Shown here piece by piece: positions 8,373 to 15,350 of a stretch of DNA of 22,953 nucleotides. Under the pieces are notes generated by a model. The model saw only the letters and a program-made list of their open reading frames with translations. It was not told the DNA's origin and did no database searches. How positions within the stretch are numbered: position 1 is the stretch's first letter; the number at the start of each line of letters is the position of its first letter. This stretch comes from an uncultured Christensenella sp. GTDB lineage: Bacteria; Bacillota; Clostridia; Christensenellales; Borkfalkiaceae. The stretch covers positions 10,769 to 33,721 of the forward strand of contig CAJTRW010000019.1 in the NCBI GenBank assembly GCA_910578765.1. Reading direction: 5' to 3'. The translations under genes were made by a program, and so were the position numbers.

Positions 8373-8786
8373 TTAGAAAGGGATATCGCCGTCGTCGTCA
8401 AACGCCTGCAAGCTTGCCCTTTTCTTTTCCGCGGGAGCGGGAGCTTCGTTAAATCCGTCGCCCGTCGTTCCCCTCGGCGTCAAGAACTCTACGTCCTGCG
8501 CCACTATGTCCACGCCCGTACGCTTTACGCCCTGGCTGTCCTCGTAATTGCGAAGCTCTATACTGCCGCTTACTGCGACTTTATTGCCTTTTTTTGCGTA
8601 TCTCGCCACGTTTTCGCCCAGACCGCGCCATGCCACGATATTGAAGAAATCCGTCTTCCTCTCTCCGTCGGAACCCGAATAATTTCTGTTAACCGCTATG
8701 GAGAAGCGGCAAAGCGCTATGCCCGACGTCGTTTCCGTAAGCTCGGGGTCGCGGGTTAAATTTCCTATCAAAAATACTTTGTTCAT
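8373..8786 (-). CDS. ssb: Single-stranded DNA-binding protein
   Basis: 137 residues: an OB-fold domain starting MNKVFLIGNLTRDPELTET and including RFSIAVNR, FFNIVAWRGLGENVARYAKKG and VSGSIELRNYED, then a short variable linker and the acidic tail DDDGDIPF that recruits replication and repair partners. It coats single-stranded DNA as a tetramer in related bacteria. Its position between rpsF and rpsR is the usual Bacillota order. AAGGAAAG before the ATG supports the start. The tail linker is short for the family. Confidence 0.98.
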   Translation of the reverse strand: MNKVFLIGNLTRDPELTETTSGIALCRFSIAVNRNYSGSDGERKTDFFNIVAWRGLGENVARYAKKGNKVAVSGSIELRNYEDSQGVKRTGVDIVAQDVEFLTPRGTTGDGFNEAPAPAEKKRASLQAFDDDGDIPF

Positions 8787-8796
8787 TTTTCTTTCC

Positions 8797-9081
8797 TTAA
8801 TCTTTTGCAGTTATAACACGTCTTAAAACTTCGGAAGTAAGACCTGCAACTCTGTCAAGCTCTTTAACTACCGAGCCTTCCGCTTCGAAAGTCATTAAAA
8901 CGTAAAAGCCGTCGTTTTTGTAATTGATGGAATACGCAAGCTTTTTAACGCCCCACTTGTCGGTGGATACGACTTTACCGCCCGAAGACGCAACGACGTC
9001 CTCGAACTTTTTCACGAGCGCCTCGTTTGCCTCGTCGGTCAAACCAGCGTCCAATACGTAAAGCATTTCGTAAGTTTTCAT
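8797..9081 (-). CDS. rpsF: 30S ribosomal protein S6
   Basis: 94 residues from the corrected start; contains MKTYEMLYVLDAGLTDE and WGVKKLAYSINYKNDGFYVLMTFEAEG, the S6 signature. S6 binds 16S rRNA together with S18. The open frame begins three codons earlier at a GTG (9090), but that GTG overlaps the GGAGG ribosome binding site (9090-9094). The ATG at 9081 has ideal spacing of eight bases and gives the usual S6 N terminus. It heads the rpsF-ssb-rpsR operon behind a consensus promoter and a possible S6:S18-binding leader. Confidence 0.97.
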   Translation of the reverse strand: MKTYEMLYVLDAGLTDEANEALVKKFEDVVASSGGKVVSTDKWGVKKLAYSINYKNDGFYVLMTFEAEGSVVKELDRVAGLTSEVLRRVITAKD

Positions 9082-9098
9082 TATTTTCACCTCCCGGA

Positions 9099-9131
9099 CT
9101 TAATCGGCATACCGACAAAGCGGCATGCAAG
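9099..9131 (-). promoter_or_regulatory. Candidate S6:S18-binding leader hairpin
   Basis: In the rpsF leader an 8-bp stem GCATGCCG/CGGTATGC closes a CUUUGU loop. An outer CUU/AAG pairing leaves a CCGAU-type bulge on the 3' side. A hairpin with an unpaired CCG is, from memory, the hallmark of the known S6:S18 autoregulatory motif in rpsF leaders. The match is by eye; a covariance-model search would decide it. Confidence 0.55.
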
Positions 9132-9139
9132 GTTATTTT

Positions 9140-9168
9140 ATTTTAATATAAATATCGCCGCATGTCAA
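9140..9168 (-). promoter_or_regulatory. Promoter of rpsF-ssb-rpsR
   Basis: On the minus strand: TTGACA (9163-9168), 17-base spacer, TAAAAT (9140-9145). The expected transcript start near 9132 is where the leader hairpin begins. Confidence 0.85.
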
Positions 9169-9195
9169 ACAATTTACCGCCGCCCCGCTTAATTT

Positions 9196-10695
9196 TTAAG
9201 ACAAAGGCAGAAGCGACGGGTCTATAAGCGCCGTGGGATTTTTGGAAACGTAAAGCATTACGTTAATAACCTCCAAAAGCGTCATATCCCCTATTACTTC
9301 CTCATGCCGGACGCCGCTTTCGTACCAGACAAGCGTTCTTTCAAGCTCGGTCGGGTCGTCGAAGACGAGTATGCCCGCCGCGTGAAGCTCGCGCATTAAC
9401 GTTGTCTGCGTATTTTTGGTAACGTTGTCAATCATTGCGGTAATGTTGTTTACCGAATACACCTGCTCGCGCCGTACGCCGTCGTCCTCGGCAACGTACA
9501 GTAAAATTTTCCAAAGCGGGGTAGGCGCGCCGTACGTATAGTAAACGTCGCCGCTGTAAAAAAGCACCCTTCCCCTGTCGTCGCCGCCCTCGTTGACCAA
9601 AACGTAGCCGCTTTCCGCCTGTTCGTAATAGACGAAAGACGAATCGAATAAAATTTTACCCTCGCCCAACGTGTAATAAGTTCCTGCCGCAAATTCCGCC
9701 GCTTTAAGCTTGCCGTAACCGCCCGCAAGCTCATAAGAGCCGTCGTCCTCCAACGTATAGTAAATATAATCCGCGTTGTAAACGGGGTCCGCGGAGGGCG
9801 TTACGCCTTCGACCGCCTGATAAAAAAGCGGTTCGTGCCTGACGGAGCCGTCCTCTCCGTCGACTAACCCGTAAATATCGTCCGCAAACAACTGTTGCAC
9901 GCTGAGCTTGTTAAAGTCGGCGGCAAGCGTGTCTATGGTTGAATTTTTAACCGAACCGAGTATTCTGTCCCCGTCGTCTATTTTTAAAATTTCGCCCAGA
10001 GTCAAATCGTGCGTGACTCCCTTGGCGCGTTGGGAAACGTTGTCCAGACTGATGGGCGGCAAAGCGATTTTTTCTTCGTCTTCAAGGTAGTAGCCGCCTT
10101 GCAGTTTTCCGTTTTCGTCAAGCTCGATAACGCAGTCGTGAACGGTCCCCTGTTCGTCCTTGTATTTCGCCGTCCATACGCCCGTCTCCGCGTCGTTTAC
10201 GACGTTTGTAACTTTCAGACACATATATGCGAGAATGGCGTTTTCGGGCGGGGCGTCAAGAAGGCTTACCAAATCGACTTTGTCGATTATTCCGCCGATA
10301 AACTCAGACAGTTCGCCGAATTTGACTGCTTCAAGCTCGCCTTCTTCCAGTTTGACAAACTCCGACAGCGTTTTTTCGAGCGAGTCCGTCAACTTGCCGA
10401 CGACGGGAATAAGCTCCTCCATTTCTCCAAGAGAAAGGTTGGAATAATTTTTACCCATGCTTGCCAGCTTTTTGACCAAATCCATGACGGTGCCCACGCC
10501 GCCGTTGTTCACGTCGGCGTTGATATAGATATAATTCCCCTCGGAATCCTTATTCGCGCTTATCTTATCCAGCTTGTAATTGAGCGCTACGGCAACCGCT
10601 ACGGCAACCGAACCCGCCAGTATCACGACAGCCAGCAAAAACCCGAGTATGAATGCCAGTACGGGGCTGAAGCCCCTTCTCGTATTGTTCGACAT
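9196..10695 (-). CDS. Unrecognised membrane-anchored protein
   Basis: The 499-residue protein has a short basic N terminus and one transmembrane helix (about residues 10-38, VLAFILGFLLAVVILAG followed by an Ala/Val run), with the rest presumably outside. I do not recognise the family. The outside part alternates alpha stretches (VMDLVKKLASMGKNYSNLSLGEMEELIPVVG) with Tyr-rich beta segments such as YIYYTLEDDGSYEL, TYYTLGEGKI, FVYYEQAESGYVLV and DVYYTYG, which look like a recurring short strand-turn-strand unit. GGGAG before ATG supports the start. It follows the tRNA nucleotidyltransferase gene by 27 bases on the same strand, and no terminator is visible before the rpsF promoter. A cell-envelope role is only a guess. 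Confidence 0.75.
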   Translation of the reverse strand: MSNNTRRGFSPVLAFILGFLLAVVILAGSVAVAVAVALNYKLDKISANKDSEGNYIYINADVNNGGVGTVMDLVKKLASMGKNYSNLSLGEMEELIPVVGKLTDSLEKTLSEFVKLEEGELEAVKFGELSEFIGGIIDKVDLVSLLDAPPENAILAYMCLKVTNVVNDAETGVWTAKYKDEQGTVHDCVIELDENGKLQGGYYLEDEEKIALPPISLDNVSQRAKGVTHDLTLGEILKIDDGDRILGSVKNSTIDTLAADFNKLSVQQLFADDIYGLVDGEDGSVRHEPLFYQAVEGVTPSADPVYNADYIYYTLEDDGSYELAGGYGKLKAAEFAAGTYYTLGEGKILFDSSFVYYEQAESGYVLVNEGGDDRGRVLFYSGDVYYTYGAPTPLWKILLYVAEDDGVRREQVYSVNNITAMIDNVTKNTQTTLMRELHAAGILVFDDPTELERTLVWYESGVRHEEVIGDMTLLEVINVMLYVSKNPTALIDPSLLPLS

Positions 10696-10722
10696 AATTT
10701 TCTCCCTTTTCGGAATTTGTAT

Positions 10723-12066
10723 TTAACCGATATAAATGCGGCAACGCTTTAAAAGCGCCTCTCTTTCGTTTTTTACCGCGCCGACAGCGCAGTCGTAAAG
10801 CAGTTTTTCAAGTATCCCGCCCACCGAGGACGGCGCCGCGCCCGCCGCTATTATTTCACCGCCGCGCACTTTCATATCTTTAAGCGTGAACGGCACGCCC
10901 TCTTCGACCATTTTACCGTATATGCCGCGCCACTTTTCCACGCACGGCGCGGTAGAAGTATCGTCGCGGCAAGCGGAATAATCCGCCTGCTTCAATAAAA
11001 GAAGTTTGTCTAAAACGGCGTAATTTTTTACCATGAATTTGCGGATTTTGTTTTCGCGCGCGTCGCAACGCATATCGTACATGTGCAGCGCGGTCAGCTC
11101 CGCCGCCTCCGCCGCAGCCTTTTTGGGAACTTTAAGACGGGACAGCGCCGCAAGCGCAATGCGCGCCCCCTCCTTTTCGTGCATGTGGTAATTGCCGTTT
11201 TCGCGCATGCAGTAGGGCTTGCCTATATCGTGAACCAACGCCGCAAGCCGCACGCACGGCTCGGCGTATTTTACCGCGCGCAGAGAATGCTCCAACACGT
11301 CGTAACGGTGAAATTTTTCATTCTGCGCCATACCGTCGCCGAGGGTCAGCTCGGGCAGGATAACGTTAAGCACGCCCGTGCTTTTTAAAATTTCAAGACC
11401 GCGGTACTGCGCGTCCTTTACGCCGTATCTTAAATCCGCCTGCAAAATTGCGGCAAGCTCGGCATAAATTCTTTCGGCAGAAACGTCCGCCGCAAGCCGC
11501 GCGTTGTTTTTCGCACCCGCAAGACAGTCCGCCGACGGCGAAAAGCCCGTCTGCGCCGCCTGACGCGCAAGCCGCATAAGCCGCAGCCCGTCCTCGCCGA
11601 AAACCTTGTCGGGCAGGGCAACGGTTGCGATAACTTTGTTTTTTATATCTTCTATCCCGCCGAGGGGGTCGCAAAGCTCGCCGCGCTTTATATCGTAATA
11701 AACCGCGTTGCACTTAAAATCCCGGCGGCGCGCGTCCGCGTAAATGTCGTCCGTGAAAAAGGTTTTGACGGGCGCGTGCACTCCGCGCACGTACTCGTCT
11801 GAGCGGAAGCAGGCAAATTCGTACTCCTCCGCGCCGAAGCAAAGCTTGACCGTGCCGGTATTTGCGTAAACCGCATTAACGTATGCGCCGCAGCTTTCCG
11901 CGACAGCGACGAATTTTTCCGCCGCGACGGGCGCGCAGATATCAATATCCTGTTTTCCGGATTTAAGTCCTGCAAGAAAATCGCGCACGTAACCGCCCAC
12001 TATATACAGCGGAAAGGAACACGCTTCCGCCAACGCGCGCAGATTTTGCGGAATAACCATATCCAT
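10723..12066 (-). CDS. cca: CCA tRNA nucleotidyltransferase / poly(A) polymerase family protein with HD domain
   Basis: 447 residues. The nucleotidyltransferase head has YIVGGYVRDFL (residues 21-31) and the metal-binding Asp-x-Asp at 40-42 (DIDIC), then RRDFKCNAVYYDI and DPLGGIEDIKNKVI, GEDGLRLMRLARQAA. An HD domain follows (LVHDIGKP, His279-Asp280) with helices to the C terminus. The family adds or repairs CCA at tRNA 3' ends. A member with HD may also have phosphohydrolase activity. The tRNA-Arg in this window encodes its own CCA, so here the enzyme would be for repair or for other tRNAs. The promoter TATAAT lies only about 20 bases before the start, leaving a leader near 12 bases; ATG at 12066 or 12060 are both possible, without a clear ribosome binding site. 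The exact CCA versus A-adding specificity cannot be read from motifs alone. Confidence 0.9.
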   Translation of the reverse strand: MDMVIPQNLRALAEACSFPLYIVGGYVRDFLAGLKSGKQDIDICAPVAAEKFVAVAESCGAYVNAVYANTGTVKLCFGAEEYEFACFRSDEYVRGVHAPVKTFFTDDIYADARRRDFKCNAVYYDIKRGELCDPLGGIEDIKNKVIATVALPDKVFGEDGLRLMRLARQAAQTGFSPSADCLAGAKNNARLAADVSAERIYAELAAILQADLRYGVKDAQYRGLEILKSTGVLNVILPELTLGDGMAQNEKFHRYDVLEHSLRAVKYAEPCVRLAALVHDIGKPYCMRENGNYHMHEKEGARIALAALSRLKVPKKAAAEAAELTALHMYDMRCDARENKIRKFMVKNYAVLDKLLLLKQADYSACRDDTSTAPCVEKWRGIYGKMVEEGVPFTLKDMKVRGGEIIAAGAAPSSVGGILEKLLYDCAVGAVKNEREALLKRCRIYIG

Positions 12067-12084
12067 AAAGTCTTACCCGACTGT

Positions 12085-12172
12085 ATTATACCAACTTCCG
12101 CAAATAATTGCAATTATAATATTATGGCAACTTTTCAAAATAATTGCAATCGGCGCGGAAAAGTTGTATAAT
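12085..12172. promoter_or_regulatory. Divergent promoters sharing ATTGCAAT boxes
   Basis: Minus strand, for cca: TTGCAA (12108-12113), 17 bases, TATAAT (12085-12090). Plus strand, for the lipid kinase: TTGCAA (12144-12149), 17 bases, TATAAT (12167-12172). Both -35 boxes lie inside a direct repeat containing AATAATTGCAAT, whose ATTGCAAT core is a perfect palindrome. The boxes are 36 bases apart. Shared regulation is possible. Confidence 0.75.
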
Positions 12173-12227
12173 GGTTGAAAGCACGCCGTACAGGCGGCAA
12201 TACGTTTTTACGGAAGGGAAACTTTTT

Positions 12228-13100
12228 TTGAAATACCACGTCATCGTAAACGGAGCCAAGCTCCGCGGAAAAAACGCAAGGAAGCTTAGAGCCGCGGAAA
12301 AAATATTTTCCGGAGCGGGGCTGGATTATATCGTCCACAGGACGGAAAGAAAGGGTCACGAAAGCGAAATTACCAAAGCCGTCACGGGCGGCGGCGGAGA
12401 AAACTGCATAATAGTCATGGGCGGCGACGGCACTTTGCATAAGGTGCTTAACTCGTTTGAAAATTTCGAGAATAACTGCCTTGCGCTTATACCGCTCGGC
12501 ACGGGGAACGATTTCGCCGCGGCGGCGGGGATACCCCGCAACGTAAAAAAAGCGGCTAAGCTGATAGCGACGAAAAACGCGGGGTTTGTGGATTTTATAG
12601 AGTTTTCAAACGGACTGCGTTCGATAAACGCTGCGGGCGCGGGCATAGACGTGGACGTTTTGAACCGCGTATACGACCGCGACGGCAGAAAAAAGTCGTC
12701 GTATTTTCGGGCGTTCGTCAAAAGTCTTATCAAATTCGAAAGTATAGACTACACGGTAAATTACGACGGAAACGAAAGGACCAGCCACGGGCTTATCGCG
12801 CTTGTGGGCAACGGCAGGCAGATTGGCGGCGGCATTAAAGTTTGCCCCGCGGCGGACGTTGCGGACGGCATGCTTGACGTGCTTATAATAGATTATATTT
12901 CCAGAATAAAGCTGATCGGCGCGTTTACCATGCTTATGCTTGGTAAGCTTGACAAGGTCAAACAGGTAACCGCGGCAAAGTGTAAAAGCGTTACGTTCAC
13001 GTTCGGCGGAAGCCGCACGGTTCAGGCGGACGGAGAGCTTTACGACGGAATAAAATTCGAAGCGCGAATTGTGGAAAACAAGCTTAAATTCATACGCTGA
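12228..13100 (+). CDS. Diacylglycerol kinase-family lipid kinase (DagK/YegS-like)
   Basis: 290 residues from the corrected start. MKYHVIVNGAKLRG is the usual first strand of the family; the catalytic loop IIVMGGDGTLHKVLNSF holds the GGDGT motif at 65-69, and ALIPLGTGNDFAAAAGIP holds the GTGND nucleotide-binding motif at 91-95. The C-terminal half shows the beta-sandwich pattern (VGNGRQIGGGIKVCPAADVADGMLDVLII). It would phosphorylate diacylglycerol or a related lipid using ATP, recycling lipid from lipoteichoic acid synthesis in Bacillota. The open frame reaches back to a TTG at 12144, but that triplet is the promoter -35 box and so cannot be the start. TTG at 12228 has GGAAGGG nine bases upstream. 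The phosphatase gene follows 21 bases later. Confidence 0.9.
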   Translation: MKYHVIVNGAKLRGKNARKLRAAEKIFSGAGLDYIVHRTERKGHESEITKAVTGGGGENCIIVMGGDGTLHKVLNSFENFENNCLALIPLGTGNDFAAAAGIPRNVKKAAKLIATKNAGFVDFIEFSNGLRSINAAGAGIDVDVLNRVYDRDGRKKSSYFRAFVKSLIKFESIDYTVNYDGNERTSHGLIALVGNGRQIGGGIKVCPAADVADGMLDVLIIDYISRIKLIGAFTMLMLGKLDKVKQVTAAKCKSVTFTFGGSRTVQADGELYDGIKFEARIVENKLKFIR

Positions 13101-13121
13101 AATTATTAAAATTTACGTAAA

Positions 13122-14189
13122 ATGATAGAAAAATATTACAGGCGCATTATAGACGGCGTTCCCACCGCCGTCATTGTCGCAGACCAAAACTTAAACGCGG
13201 TTTTCACCAACCCCGCCTTCCGCAACCTGTTCCTTTCGGGAAAGGTTAAAGGAAGCCTGGGGGAAGTTACGCGTTGCGCCAACAACGGCATGCGCTGCGG
13301 CGGAAAGGACTGCCGCGGCTGTCCGTTGTACAACGCCTTCGACGACGCTTTGTGTACGAATAAAACCGTTAACAGAAGAATTTACCAGAAGGTGCGCACG
13401 GATTCCGTCACGCGCGACGTATCCTATTCCCTTACGGTCAAGCCGCTGGGCGACGGGCTTTGCATGGGCACGATAGACGACGCTTACGAGCTGGAAATAG
13501 CGCAGGAATTACAGACCGCCAAAAACATACAGCAAAGACTTCTTCCCGCGGGCAACTGGGCGGGCGGCAAGCGGTACTCCTACATGTATATACCCTGCCG
13601 CGACATAGGCGGCGATTTGCCGGACGTTTTCACGGTGGGCAATTCCGCCTGCGGCATGATTGCGGACGTTTCGGGCAAGGGAATTTCCGCGGGAATGCTT
13701 TCCGCATTCGTCAAAGCCGCGTACGATAAAAAAGAATTTTCGCCCGCTAAGGCTATTGCCAACCTGAACGCAAAATTCGCAGAACTCAATCTGGACGAAA
13801 AAAATTACGTTACCGTTGCGGCGGTGCGCATAGACGGCGACAGCATAACCTACTCGACCGCGGGTCACAACGTGCCCATACTTTTAAAGACGGACAGCGG
13901 CATTACGCGCATAATGCTTAACTCTCCGCCCGTTTCAAACTGGTTTGAAAACCCGTCCTACTTCGAGGACGCGATACACTATAAAAAGGGCGATATACTT
14001 GTGCTTCTTACCGACGGCGTGACGGAATGCAGGAACGCCCGCGGTGAAATGTTCGGCGCGGACGGGGCGATAAAGACCCTTTCCGTATCCCGTACGGCGG
14101 ACGAGTTTATTAAAAATTTAGAGGAAAATTTAAAAAACTTTTGCAGCGATCTGAACGACGACATAACCGCAATAGCTTTCGATTTATAG
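13122..14189 (+). CDS. PAS-PP2C phosphatase (RsbU/SpoIIE family) with Cys cluster
   Basis: 355 residues. The N-terminal PAS-like domain (about 1-120; YYRRIIDGVPTAVIVADQNLNAVFTNPAF) carries a cysteine cluster, C52-x6-C59-x4-C64-x2-C67, plus C78, that could hold a metal or Fe-S cluster. A linking helix (EIAQELQTAKNIQQRLLP) precedes the PP2C-type phosphatase domain: DIGGDLPDVF, IADVSGKGISAGMLSAF, YSTAGHNVPILL, LLTDGVTECRNARGEMFG, DDITAIAFDL. All the expected metal-binding aspartates are present. Such proteins dephosphorylate anti-anti-sigma factors or similar STAS partners in response to a signal. No partner is encoded nearby. It probably shares the promoter of the lipid kinase gene; no clear ribosome binding site is seen at the ATG. 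Confidence 0.88.
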   Translation: MIEKYYRRIIDGVPTAVIVADQNLNAVFTNPAFRNLFLSGKVKGSLGEVTRCANNGMRCGGKDCRGCPLYNAFDDALCTNKTVNRRIYQKVRTDSVTRDVSYSLTVKPLGDGLCMGTIDDAYELEIAQELQTAKNIQQRLLPAGNWAGGKRYSYMYIPCRDIGGDLPDVFTVGNSACGMIADVSGKGISAGMLSAFVKAAYDKKEFSPAKAIANLNAKFAELNLDEKNYVTVAAVRIDGDSITYSTAGHNVPILLKTDSGITRIMLNSPPVSNWFENPSYFEDAIHYKKGDILVLLTDGVTECRNARGEMFGADGAIKTLSVSRTADEFIKNLEENLKNFCSDLNDDITAIAFDL

Positions 14190-14226
14190 TCCTTCCGCAC
14201 GGACGCGGCAACGCTTTACCCTGCTT

Positions 14227-14560
14227 TGTCATTCCGAGGCTTATCCTCTCTGTCATTCTGAACGCAGTGAAGAATCTTTTTTCAGATGCTTCGCTTACGC
14301 TCAGCATGACGCGGGTTGTCATTCTGAACGCAGTGAAGAATCTCTTTTTCGGATGCTTCGCTTACGCTCAGCATGACATAGGAGGATTGTCATTCCGAGG
14401 CTTCTCCTCTCTGTCATTCTGCGCGAGCGTAGCGATGCTTTGCGCACCGCTTTGTCATTCTGAACGCAGTGAAGAATCTTTTCAATAATAATGCGCAAAA
14501 CGCAGTGAAGAATCTCTTTTTTCAGATGCTTCGCTTACGCTCAGCATGACGCGGGTTGTC
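14227..14560. repeat. Cluster of dispersed palindromic (REP/MITE-like) units
   Basis: Two nearly complete units, 14251-14310 and 14317-14377, each about 60 bases. Each has a left arm starting TGTCATTCTGAACGCAGTG and ending GAAGAATC, a short T-rich centre, and a right arm GATGCTTCGCTTACGCTCAG ending CATGAC. The arms are imperfect reverse complements, so each unit forms a hairpin. Partial or altered copies follow at about 14388-14411, 14412-14440, 14453-14478 and 14500-14560. No open reading frame of interest and no transposase are present. Related pieces lie at 1-260 and 3563-3660. Confidence 0.85.
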
Positions 14561-14608
14561 AGTATGCGCGCAACATATCCGTAATTGTACCAATCGTTCA
14601 AAATATAA

Positions 14609-14650
14609 ATAAACGGCGCGGACTGTTTCAAAACAGTCCGTGCCGTTTAT
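14609..14650. terminator. Long bidirectional terminator between convergent operons
   Basis: Near-perfect stem: ATAAACGGC/GCCGTTTAT outside and CGGACTGTTT/AAACAGTCCG inside, with a G-T wobble between. It lies between the plus-strand phosphatase gene and the minus-strand response regulator gene and can serve both. Confidence 0.9.
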
Positions 14651-14710
14651 TTTATAACTGTCGTACAGCCGCGCCGTGGCGGCGGATACGGCGGTTTGTT
14701 TTCTTCACAA

Positions 14711-15349
14711 TTAAATCAGTTCTTTGATTTTTACCACGGCGGCGGTGCGGCTTTCCACACCGAGTTTATTGTAAATAGAGCTTATATAATTGCGCGCGGT
14801 TCCGTCTGAAAGCTTCATGGCGGAAGCTATTTGCCTGTTCGTAAAACCGTCGTTAAGCATAAGCGCTATTTCTATTTCCCTGTCGGAAAGGTTGAAGTTT
14901 TTCTTCAACTTTATTTCCTTGTCGCTTGAAACCATCATCGCCGCGTCCGTAATTTTTCTGGCGATTTTGGACGGAAGAATGGTATCCCCGTCGTACGCGT
15001 TTTTGATTGCGTCGATAAGCGCGGTGGAGCCGATATCCTTTAAAAGATATCCGCTGGCGCCGTTGTTTATAGCACTTAAAATGTAGTCGCTGTCGTCGAA
15101 CGTGGTTAAAATTATTATCTTCACGTCGGGATTGGTTTCCTTAATGCGCTTGGTTGCGACGACGCCGTTCATGTTGGGCATGCGTATGTCCATAAGGACC
15201 ACGTCGGGCTTCAACTTTTCAACCATGGCGACGGATTCCGTCCCGTCGGTCGCTATGCCGCACACCTTGAAGTCGCTGCAAGTTTCCAGCACGCTTTTTA
15301 TGCCTTCCGCTAAAATTATCTGGTCGTCAACAAGTAAAATTTTAATCAT
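14711..15349 (-). CDS. NarL/LuxR-family response regulator
   Basis: 212 residues. The receiver domain (1-120) begins MIKILLVDDQ, with acidic DD at 8-9 and the phosphoacceptor Asp54 in VVLMDIRMPNMNG; IILTTFDD and GYLLKD are the switch Thr and Lys positions. A linker leads to a LuxR-type helix-turn-helix (about 147-205): LSDREIEIALMLNDGFTNRQIASAMKLSDGTARNYISSIYNKLG. The start lies one base after the stop of the kinase gene, so the pair is translated together. It should be phosphorylated by that kinase and act as a transcription factor. Target genes and signal are unknown. Confidence 0.96.
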   Translation of the reverse strand: MIKILLVDDQIILAEGIKSVLETCSDFKVCGIATDGTESVAMVEKLKPDVVLMDIRMPNMNGVVATKRIKETNPDVKIIILTTFDDSDYILSAINNGASGYLLKDIGSTALIDAIKNAYDGDTILPSKIARKITDAAMMVSSDKEIKLKKNFNLSDREIEIALMLNDGFTNRQIASAMKLSDGTARNYISSIYNKLGVESRTAAVVKIKELI

Positions 15350-15350
15350 A

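Noticed and set aside
14141..14488. Frame of 115 codons through the palindromic repeats
   Set aside because: It is made of translated repeat units and has no ribosome binding site or family similarity.
14227..14560. Possible CRISPR array
   Set aside because: Units are palindromic, uneven in length and adjacent without uniform unique spacers; no cas gene is present.
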